DNA of 8,705 nt from Oscillospiraceae bacterium (GTDB lineage: Bacteria > Bacillota > Clostridia > Oscillospirales > Acutalibacteraceae): the NCBI GenBank assembly GCA_003505905.1, contig DNXM01000094.1, positions 1 through 8,705 of the forward strand. Direction: 5' to 3'. Below, in pieces: positions 1 through 5,663 of the stretch. The translations under genes were made by a program, and so were the position numbers. The notes under the pieces are model-generated. The model saw only the letters and a list, made by a program, of their open reading frames with translations. It did not search any database and was not told the origin of the DNA. Every line of letters begins with the position of its first letter. Position 1 is the stretch's first letter.

Positions 1-1254
1 CGCGCACCAAATACCCGTTGAGCCAAGGGCTGTTTCGGAAAGCACAAACGCCAGAACAACACGCAAAATCAAATCGGTGAATGTGGCAATCATGAACAGC
101 TTCATTTTGCCCGCACCACGCAGAACGCCGTCTGCCACAAGCTTGACGGACAATACGAAGTAAAACGGCGAAAGAATCCGCAAAAACAGTACGCCCGACG
201 ACACCGCCAAAGCAGACGGATTGTCGAGGAAAAAGCGAAGTAAGGGATTGGTAAAGGCAAAGAAAAGACCGCAAAAAGCAAAGGAAATTGCCCAAACAAG
301 CCCGACACCTGCACGCAGACCCGAGGAAATACGCTCGGTCTTTTTTGCGCCGATGTTCTGCGCCGTAAAGTTCGACATACCGTTTCCGATGGTGGTAAAG
401 GATGTGACCACAAGGTTATTGAGCTTGACACCTGCCGAATAACCTGCCATCACGCCCGAACCAAAGCCGTTGATAATGCCCTGAATAACGATATTTCCAA
501 TGGAAATAAAGCTCTGCTGTAAGGTGCTCGGAACGGCGATTGCCAAAATTTGCTTTAAGATTTGAACATCGAACAGTCGGCTCGGCTGTGCGGTCGGAAT
601 CGTTTTCAGGCGCATCAAAACGGCGATAACCGCCAACACACAGCTCACACCTTGGCACAGAAAAGTTGCCCACGCAACGCCTGCAACACCCATGTGAAAC
701 GCTTTGACAAACAGAATATCCACCGCCACATTGCTCACGGAAGACACGGCAAGAAAGCGAAACGGTGTGATTGAATCGCCCAGTGCCGAAAAAATGCCGG
801 TTGAAATATTATAGAAGAAGACAAAGGGAAGCCCGAATGTGTAAATATCCAAATAGCATTTGGAATCGGCAAACACATTGGCAGGCGTACGAATCAGTGA
901 AAGCAACGCATCCGCACCAAGCACACCGACGAGCATAAGCAGCAAGCAAACTCCTGCGCCCAAAAGGAGTGAGGTTTTGACGGTGGTTTTCATTTTTCCG
1001 TATTCTCCTGCACCGAAAAAACGGGAGGTAATCACTGAACAGCCGATGTTGCAGCCAAAAGCAAACGCAAGATAAACCAGCGTGATTTCATAGCTGTTGC
1101 CGACCGCCGCCAAAGCATTTTCGCCGACATATCGACCTGCCACCCAAGAATCGGCAATGTTATACAACTGTTGAAAAATAACACTGCCGAAGAGCGGCAG
1201 ACAAAAACGGCACAAAGCCTTGCCCGGATCACCGATTGTTAAATCTTTATTCAC
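1..1254 (-). CDS. MATE-family efflux transporter (3' end outside window)
   Basis: Reading the minus strand from a GTG at 1254-1252 gives 418 codons open to the window edge, so the C-terminus is missing. Firmicute MATE proteins are usually about 440-460 residues, so roughly 25-40 residues are absent. The family comprises 12-TM inner-membrane antiporters that export drugs or other organic compounds using a Na+ or H+ gradient; the substrate cannot be told from sequence. Visible hallmarks are the N-terminal stretch LPLFGSVIFQQLYNIADSW (about residues 19-37), then VGENALAAVGNS (43-54), FSALGDSITPF (155-165), and in the second half VPSTLQQSFISIGN (241-254) and NFTAQNIGAKK (295-305). The repeat of this pattern fits the two six-helix halves of MATE. 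GTG is the only plausible early start: an in-frame TAA lies seven codons upstream and no ATG, GTG or TTG falls between. AAAAGGAA (plus-strand 1267-1274) is a possible ribosome site, though its spacing of about 12-13 nt is long. Divergent from the EamA gene. Family assignment is very secure. Confidence 0.95.
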   Translation of the reverse strand, partial: MNKDLTIGDPGKALCRFCLPLFGSVIFQQLYNIADSWVAGRYVGENALAAVGNSYEITLVYLAFAFGCNIGCSVITSRFFGAGEYGKMKTTVKTSLLLGAGVCLLLMLVGVLGADALLSLIRTPANVFADSKCYLDIYTFGLPFVFFYNISTGIFSALGDSITPFRFLAVSSVSNVAVDILFVKAFHMGVAGVAWATFLCQGVSCVLAVIAVLMRLKTIPTAQPSRLFDVQILKQILAIAVPSTLQQSFISIGNIVIQGIINGFGSGVMAGYSAGVKLNNLVVTSFTTIGNGMSNFTAQNIGAKKTERISSGLRAGVGLVWAISFAFCGLFFAFTNPLLRFFLDNPSALAVSSGVLFLRILSPFYFVLSVKLVADGVLRGAGKMKLFMIATFTDLILRVVLAFVLSETALGSTGIWCA

Positions 1255-1286
1255 AACGAAATCACATTCCTTTTACATAATCCGTG

Positions 1287-1315
1287 TTTAATAATACTGC
1301 AAATTCATTTATAAG
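1287..1315 (+). promoter_or_regulatory. Candidate promoter for the EamA transporter gene
   Basis: TTTAAT (1287-1292) and TATAAG (1310-1315) are spaced 17 bp apart. The -10 matches consensus at 5/6 positions and the -35 at only about 3/6. The predicted start near 1322 leaves a leader of about 27 nt before the ATG at 1349. It occupies nearly the same bases as the opposite-strand MATE promoter candidate. An alternative -35, TTTACA at 1272-1277, has no well-spaced -10. Confidence 0.35.
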
Positions 1316-1319
1316 TAAA
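1291..1319 (-). promoter_or_regulatory. Candidate promoter for the MATE gene
   Basis: On the minus strand TTTACT (1319-1314) and TATTAT (1296-1291) are separated by exactly 17 bp, matching the sigma-A pattern at 4/6 and 5/6 positions. Transcription would start near 1284, giving a leader of about 30 nt before the GTG at 1254. The region is AT-rich, so chance matches are possible. Confidence 0.5.
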
Positions 1320-1348
1320 GAACTATTTTTTAATCAATGAGGTAAGCT

Positions 1349-2299
1349 ATGAACCGTCAAATTCTTCAAAAAAAGCCGATTGTGTTCCTCGGTGCCACCG
1401 TTTGCTGTGCCCTTTGGGGCAGTGCATTCCCCTGCGTCAAAATCGGAATGCAATTGCTCGGCATTTCTTCCTCCGATACGGCAAATCAAATTCTGTTCGG
1501 CGGCATTCGCTTCACGCTTGCCGGGCTTCTCATCCTGCTTATCGGCAGTTTATCGGAACGCAAACCCCTCATTCCGAACAAAAACCAACTAAAAAAGATT
1601 GCCAAGCTCAGCGTCTTTCAAACCGTCGGACAGTATGCGTTTTATTACATCGGCGTTGCCCGCAGTACGGGTGTAAACTCCTCCATTGTCAATTCTCTCG
1701 CCCACTTTTTCGCCATTTTGGCGGCTTGTTTGGTGTTCCGCACCGAAAAATTGACAAGCCGAAAAGTCATGGGCTGTCTGCTCGGTTTTCTCGGCGTCAT
1801 TTTAGTCAACCTAACGGGCGGACGGTTTCAATTCAACATGACCTTCCTCGGGGAAGGCATGGTTTTACTTGCCGCTCTTTTCTATGCGATTTCGTCTGTT
1901 TTATCCAAAATTTATGCCAAAGACGACCATCCCGTTTTGCTGTGCGGCGGTCAGTTCGTCCTCGGCGGCATTGTGTTGAGCCTCGGCGGTTTTGCCGTGG
2001 GTGGACGAATTCATTTCACAAGCGCAAAAGCGGTTTTGATTCTGTTCTACCTCGCTTTGATTTCCACCGTTGCCTACACACTGTGGACGATTTTGCTCAA
2101 ATACAACGATGTGTCGAGCGTATCCATTTACGGTTTTCTCAACCCCATATTCGGTGTTCTGCTTTCGATTCTTTTCCTGCACGAAACGCAGGCCGTTCGC
2201 ATCAACTATTTCATTGCCCTGCTCATCGTCTGCATCGGCATTGCCCTGGTCAATTTCAACCGAACAAATAAGCACAAAAAACTTGGCAGGAACGGTTGA
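1349..2299 (+). CDS. EamA/DMT-superfamily transporter
   Basis: A 316-residue protein with the drug/metabolite transporter layout: two tandem EamA domains of five predicted helices each, at about residues 14-155 and 168-303. Recognisable pieces are CCALWGSAFPCVKIG (19-33), the GGIRFTLAGLLIL helix (51-63), GVARSTGVNSSIVNS (102-116), EKLTSRKVMGCLLGFLGVIL (133-152), and in the second repeat GEGMVLLAALFYAISSVLSK (168-187) and YGFLNPIFGVLLSILFLHET (261-280). The tail after residue 304 is basic (NRTNKHKKLGRNG), fitting a cytoplasmic end. Members export or import amino acids, nucleotide-sugar-like metabolites or other small molecules; substrate is not predictable here. The ATG at 1349 is preceded by GAGGT (1339-1343) at 5 nt spacing. 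No terminator hairpin follows, and the stop codon (2297-2299) lies inside the -35 box of the his promoter, so readthrough into the his operon is plausible. Codon use resembles the neighbouring genes. Confidence 0.93.
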   Translation: MNRQILQKKPIVFLGATVCCALWGSAFPCVKIGMQLLGISSSDTANQILFGGIRFTLAGLLILLIGSLSERKPLIPNKNQLKKIAKLSVFQTVGQYAFYYIGVARSTGVNSSIVNSLAHFFAILAACLVFRTEKLTSRKVMGCLLGFLGVILVNLTGGRFQFNMTFLGEGMVLLAALFYAISSVLSKIYAKDDHPVLLCGGQFVLGGIVLSLGGFAVGGRIHFTSAKAVLILFYLALISTVAYTLWTILLKYNDVSSVSIYGFLNPIFGVLLSILFLHETQAVRINYFIALLIVCIGIALVNFNRTNKHKKLGRNG

Positions 2300-2324
2300 C
2301 AAGCCGATTCGGTTGTGATACAAT
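2296..2324 (+). promoter_or_regulatory. Promoter of the histidine operon
   Basis: TTGACA (2296-2301) is a perfect -35 match. It is followed after exactly 17 bp by TACAAT (2319-2324), a 5/6 match to the -10 consensus, with TGTGA just before it. Transcription should start around 2330-2332, leaving a leader of about 50 nt to the ATG at 2380. The -35 box contains the TGA stop of the upstream transporter gene. This is the strongest promoter-like match I found in the window and sits exactly where the operon needs one. Confidence 0.8.
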
Positions 2325-2341
2325 CATCACATTATCACATT
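2314..2341 (+). repeat. Inverted and tandem short repeats over the his -10 box (candidate operator)
   Basis: TGTGAT (2314-2319) and ATCACA (2326-2331) form an inverted repeat with a 6-bp gap that holds most of the -10 box. ATCACATT at 2326-2333 is then repeated immediately at 2334-2341. A protein bound here would block RNA polymerase directly, so a repressor operator is a reasonable reading. The likely binder is the TrpR-like protein encoded by the first gene, but nothing in the sequence proves it. Confidence 0.45.
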
Positions 2342-2351
2342 AGCATACTAA
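2340..2351 (+). promoter_or_regulatory. Palindrome TTAG-CATA-CTAA in the his leader (possible operator half-site pair)
   Basis: TTAG (2340-2343) and CTAA (2348-2351) are inverted repeats around CATA, about 10-20 nt after the predicted transcription start. Classical TrpR operators are built from CTAG half-sites arranged symmetrically, so a related four-base half-site next to a TrpR-family gene is suggestive. A four-base arm is short enough to arise by chance. Confidence 0.3.
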
Positions 2352-2379
2352 AGCAATAAAGCAGAAATGAGGGACAACC

Positions 2380-2676
2380 ATGGCAAATTGGCATAACCAC
2401 AGCACAGATGAGCTGTGCAGGGCATTGTTAAGCCTAAAAAGCCAAGAAGAGTGTTATGCTTTTTTGGAGGATATCTGTACCATTAAAGAAACGCTGGATA
2501 TATCACAGCGCTTGACGGTTGCCGTGCTGCTCGACAAAGGCGAAAGCTATTCCGCCATCAGCAAGGAAACCGGTGCAAGCACTGCCACCATCAGCCGCAT
2601 CAGCAAGTGCTATGAATACGGCACAGGCGGCTATAAAACCATTATCGAACGATTGAAAGCAGGCGAAACCGAATGA
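2380..2676 (+). CDS. YerC/TrpR-family transcriptional regulator, likely histidine-operon repressor
   Basis: A 98-residue protein of the TrpR superfamily, YerC/YecD type, close to the usual length of about 95-105. The all-helical core begins around residue 10 (DELCRALLSLKSQEECYAFL, 10-29), followed by DICTIKETLDISQRL (31-45). The helix-turn-helix is about residues 57-75, with the signature TGASTATISRISKC (64-77); R73 falls at the position of TrpR R84. The ending YGTGGYKTIIERL (80-92) is also typical. It should act as a DNA-binding dimer in the cytoplasm. The ATG at 2380 follows GAGGG (2369-2373) at 6 nt spacing. It is the first gene of the his operon and overlaps hisZ by ATGA, which implies a role in histidine control. 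I recall YerC-type proteins being proposed as histidine regulators (HisR) in Firmicutes from comparative genomics. Family call is strong; ligand and target are inferred. Confidence 0.93.
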   Translation: MANWHNHSTDELCRALLSLKSQEECYAFLEDICTIKETLDISQRLTVAVLLDKGESYSAISKETGASTATISRISKCYEYGTGGYKTIIERLKAGETE

Positions 2677-3758
2677 ACGAACAACTGTTAAAATACGAGG
2701 AAAAGGTTCTTTTCAACTTGCGTGATTTGTATCGCAAGCACGGCTATCTGCCCTATCAGATGAGCAAATTCGAGGAGTACGAGCTTTACATCCGCAACAA
2801 GGAATTCATGGTCAGCGACCGTGTTATTGCCTTTAACGACACCAACGGCAAAATGATGGCACTCAAGCCCGATGTAACGCTTTCCATCATCAAGAGCGGT
2901 GAGGACGTTGCCGGCGTTAAGCAAAAGGTTTATTACAACGAAAATGTCTACCGTGTTTCGCAGAGCACGCATCGCTTCAAGGAAATTATGCAGGCTGGCT
3001 TGGAGTGCATCGGCGACACCGACTTGTATGATATTTTCGAGGTCATTTCGCTTGCGGCGCAAAGCCTTGCCTCCATCCGTGAAAATTTCGTGCTGACCGT
3101 TTCGCATTTGGGCATTCTCAACACCGTTGTGGATTCGCTTTGCGAGGACGGACGCTTCAAAAAGCAGGCGTTTGATTTTATTTCCGAGAAAAATGAACAC
3201 GATTTGAAAAGACTTTGTGAAGAATTCGGCATTGAAGAAAACGGCTATAGCACGCTGTGTCGGCTGATTCATGCCTACGGCGAGCGAAGCAGCGTGTTGG
3301 AATCCCTCAAAACAATTCCCGCTGTCGGCAACACAGAAGAATTGGAACAGCTTTCCGCTTTGTTGGACACTTCCCCCTACAGCAAACAAATCCAATTTGA
3401 TTTTTCCCTTGTGAGCGACAACAACTACTACAACGGCTTTATCTTCAAGGGCTTTTTGTATGGCATTGCCAACGATATTCTTTCGGGCGGTCAATACGAC
3501 AAAATGATGGAAAAGATGCACCGTCGCTCCCACGCCGTCGGTTTTGCGCTGTATTTGGATACGCTCGAACAGCTTGCTCCGACCAAGCAAGGTTATGATG
3601 TGGACTTTTTGGTGCTGTATGACGCAACCGTCCCCTGCGCCGTTGTTGCCGAAAAAACAGCAGATTTAATCGCCAAGGGCTTCACCTGCTCGGCACAAAA
3701 AGGAAAGCCCGACAAACTGCGCTGCAAAGAAATTATTGATTTGAGAAAGGAAGGATAA
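2673..3758 (+). CDS. hisZ: ATP phosphoribosyltransferase regulatory subunit HisZ
   Basis: A 361-residue paralogue of the histidyl-tRNA synthetase catalytic core that partners short-form HisG and is needed for its activity and histidine feedback. The class II synthetase fold is visible: an N-terminal motif 1 region with GYLPYQMSKFEEYELY (24-39), LKPDVTLSI (64-72), a motif 2-like stretch YNENVYRVSQSTHRFKEIMQ (88-107) ending QAGLECIG (107-114), and a motif 3-like segment GGQYDKMM (272-279) with AVGFALYLDTLEQL (288-301). The histidine-binding segment that reads LVRGLDYY in true HisRS is LVSDNNYYNG (246-255) here, so the catalytic arginine is replaced by Ser248. Together with the reduced C-terminal region (about 308-361 in place of a full anticodon-binding domain) this argues against tRNA charging. 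The length is at the short end for HisZ. The ATG overlaps the regulator stop codon in ATGA and hisG follows after two bases, so HisZ and HisG should be made in step. Confidence 0.95.
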   Translation: MNEQLLKYEEKVLFNLRDLYRKHGYLPYQMSKFEEYELYIRNKEFMVSDRVIAFNDTNGKMMALKPDVTLSIIKSGEDVAGVKQKVYYNENVYRVSQSTHRFKEIMQAGLECIGDTDLYDIFEVISLAAQSLASIRENFVLTVSHLGILNTVVDSLCEDGRFKKQAFDFISEKNEHDLKRLCEEFGIEENGYSTLCRLIHAYGERSSVLESLKTIPAVGNTEELEQLSALLDTSPYSKQIQFDFSLVSDNNYYNGFIFKGFLYGIANDILSGGQYDKMMEKMHRRSHAVGFALYLDTLEQLAPTKQGYDVDFLVLYDATVPCAVVAEKTADLIAKGFTCSAQKGKPDKLRCKEIIDLRKEG

Positions 3759-3760
3759 TC

Positions 3761-4390
3761 ATGCTGAACATTGCATTGCCCAAGGGCAGACTCGGTGAAA
3801 AGGTTTACGAGATGTTTGAAAAATCGGGGTTCGACTGTCCTTCCATCAAAGAGAAAAACCGCAAGCTGATTTTTGAAAACCCCGAAAAACAGGTTCGTTA
3901 CTTTTGGGTCAAACCGAGCGATGTTTCGATTTATGTTGAACGAGGTGCCGCCGACATCGGCGTGGCAGGCAAAGACATTTTGCTTGAATATCAGCCCGAT
4001 GTATATGAACTGTTGGACTTGAACCTCGGCAAATGCCGTATGGCGGTAGCCGCCCAAAAGCAGTTCAACCCCGACGATGTGAAAACCCTGCGTGTTGCGA
4101 CAAAATTCGTCAACATTGCGTCCGACTACTACACCAAGCTCGGTCGGGATATCGACATCATCAAGCTCAACGGTTCGATTGAAATCGCCCCGATTTTGGG
4201 CTTGTCCGATGTGATTGTCGACATTGTCGAAACGGGAACCACGCTGAAAGAAAACGATTTGGAGGTTAAATCCACAATCTTACCCATCAGCGCACGGTTG
4301 ATTGCCAATAAAGCTTCGTTCCGCTTTATGAACAGGCAAATTGAAGAAATTACGGAAAAGATGAAAGGTCAGGTAGCTTTAAATGATTAA
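3761..4390 (+). CDS. hisG: ATP phosphoribosyltransferase catalytic subunit, short form
   Basis: HisG joins ATP and PRPP to give phosphoribosyl-ATP, the first and committing step of histidine synthesis. At 209 residues it is the short form, which lacks the C-terminal ACT-like regulatory domain and works as a hetero-octamer with HisZ; the adjacent hisZ agrees. Diagnostic motifs are the N-terminus IALPKGRLGEKV (4-15), VERGAADIGVAGKD (59-72), the LGLSD loop (146-150) and the PRPP-binding segment DIVETGTTLKEN (154-165). The ATG at 3761 is preceded by AGGAAGGA (3748-3755), which lies across the end of hisZ at about 5 nt spacing, a good ribosome site. The 3' end overlaps hisD by 8 bases. Nothing unusual is seen in the active-site segments. 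Confidence 0.97.
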   Translation: MLNIALPKGRLGEKVYEMFEKSGFDCPSIKEKNRKLIFENPEKQVRYFWVKPSDVSIYVERGAADIGVAGKDILLEYQPDVYELLDLNLGKCRMAVAAQKQFNPDDVKTLRVATKFVNIASDYYTKLGRDIDIIKLNGSIEIAPILGLSDVIVDIVETGTTLKENDLEVKSTILPISARLIANKASFRFMNRQIEEITEKMKGQVALND

Positions 4391-5663
4391 AATATACAAA
4401 TACGGTGAAGTGAGCACCGATGAAATATTTGCCCGTGAGAATCTTTCCGCCAATGTGGAAGATATTGTCACAGGGATTCTTGCCGAGGTTAAGGCAAACG
4501 GCGATGAAGCATTAAAGAATTACACTGAAAAATTCGACGGTGTGCGCCTGTCTTCTTTGGAAGTAAGCGAAGAAGAGATTGACGAGGCTTTCAAAAAGGT
4601 AGATGACAAATTCATCGAAATTCTCAAGGAAGCCGCATCCAACATTCGCACCTTTCACGAAAAGCAACGCCGCAACAGCTTTATCATCAACGAATCCAAC
4701 GGCATTGTCATCGGTCAAAAAGTGATTCCGATTGAAAAGGTCGGTCTTTATGTGCCCGGCGGCACGGCGGCTTATCCGTCAACCGTACTCATGGACAGCA
4801 TCCCTGCAAAAATCGCAGGCTGTGCCGAAATCGTGATGGTGACACCGCCCGGAAAGGACGGAAAAGTGACCCCCGAAATTTTGGCAGCTGCAAAAATCGC
4901 AGGCATCGACCGCATTTTCAAAGTCGGCGGTGCACAGGCAATCGGTGCTTTGGCTTACGGCACCGAGAGCGTTCCGAAAGTGGACAAGATTGTCGGCCCC
5001 GGCAACGCCTTTGTGGCGGAAGCCAAAAAGCAGGTGTTCGGTTTGGTTTCCATTGATATGATTGCGGGACCGAGCGAGATTTTGGTCGTTGCCGATTCCA
5101 CCTGCAACCCCGTTTTTGTGGCGGCGGATTTGCTTTCACAAGCGGAGCACGACAAAAACGCAAGCGCCGTTTTGGTTACGGACAGCTACGATTTTGCATT
5201 GAAGGTGCAAGCCGAGTTGGAGCGTCAGCTGCCGCTTCTGCCCCGAGAAAGCATTGCAAGACCCAGCATTGACAACAACGGCAAAATCATTGTTGCACAG
5301 GATAACTTGATGCTTGCCATTGATATTGCCAACGAAATCGCACCCGAACACCTTGAAATCTGCGTGGACAATCCGTTTGATTATTTGGATTGCATCAAGC
5401 ACGCAGGCTCAATCTTCATGGGCAAAAATTGCCCCGAGGCGTTGGGCGATTATTTTGCCGGTCCGAATCACACCCTGCCCACGGGCGGCACCGCACGCTT
5501 CTCTTCGCCGCTGTCGGTGGACGACTTTGTGAAAAAGTCGCAATACACCTACTACACTGCCGATGCGCTCAAGGCCGTGAGTGATAAAATTGCCTACTTT
5601 GCCAACAAGGAGGGACTGGACGCACACGCAAAAAGTGCCACCGTCCGTTTTGAAGAAACATGA
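4383..5663 (+). CDS. hisD: Histidinol dehydrogenase
   Basis: HisD is the Zn-dependent, NAD-linked enzyme that oxidises L-histidinol through histidinal to L-histidine, the last two pathway steps. The 426 residues match the family's usual length of about 430. Motifs seen in order: GLYVPGGTAAYPSTVLM (121-137), VGGAQAIGALAYGTESVP (181-198), DKIVGPGNAFVAEAK (201-215), IDMIAGPSEILVVAD (224-238), LLSQAEHD (250-257), APEHLEI (320-326), GDYFAGPNHTLPTGG (355-369) and GLDAHAKSATVR (411-422). By alignment from memory with the E. coli enzyme, the Zn ligands are Q253, H256, D356 and H415, and the catalytic pair is E322-H323; all are present. It starts inside the end of hisG (8-base overlap), with CAGGTAG as a modest ribosome site, and its TGA overlaps the ATG of hisC. 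Confidence 0.97.
   Translation: MIKIYKYGEVSTDEIFARENLSANVEDIVTGILAEVKANGDEALKNYTEKFDGVRLSSLEVSEEEIDEAFKKVDDKFIEILKEAASNIRTFHEKQRRNSFIINESNGIVIGQKVIPIEKVGLYVPGGTAAYPSTVLMDSIPAKIAGCAEIVMVTPPGKDGKVTPEILAAAKIAGIDRIFKVGGAQAIGALAYGTESVPKVDKIVGPGNAFVAEAKKQVFGLVSIDMIAGPSEILVVADSTCNPVFVAADLLSQAEHDKNASAVLVTDSYDFALKVQAELERQLPLLPRESIARPSIDNNGKIIVAQDNLMLAIDIANEIAPEHLEICVDNPFDYLDCIKHAGSIFMGKNCPEALGDYFAGPNHTLPTGGTARFSSPLSVDDFVKKSQYTYYTADALKAVSDKIAYFANKEGLDAHAKSATVRFEET

Noticed and set aside
102..673. Several short open frames on both strands inside 1-1254
   Set aside because: All lie within the MATE gene, whose own frame runs open from 1254 to the window edge and matches MATE motifs throughout.
1402..2271. 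A 289-codon open frame overlapping the EamA gene in another plus-strand frame
   Set aside because: The product is rich in Arg, His and Cys with no membrane or domain pattern, while the EamA frame encodes a clear transporter. It is an accident of codon bias.
2302..2314. Small palindrome around CCGATTCGG after the EamA stop as a terminator
   Set aside because: The arms are only about 4-6 bp with a one-base centre, so no stable hairpin forms, there is no T-run, and the bases are the spacer of the his promoter.
2293..2315. Direct repeat CGGTTG at 2293-2298 and 2310-2315
   Set aside because: Six-base matches of this kind are common by chance, and one copy is in coding sequence while also forming part of the -35 box.
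2314..2331. CRP-like site TGTGA...TCACA at the his promoter
   Set aside because: The gap between TGTGA and TCACA is 8 bases rather than the 6 of a CRP site, and its position over the -10 box does not suit an activator.
2688..3590. A 300-codon open frame antisense to hisZ
   Set aside because: The hisZ frame is a full family match. The antisense frame has no recognisable domain and no promoter or ribosome site that I can see; similar antisense frames occur opposite hisC, hisB and hisA.
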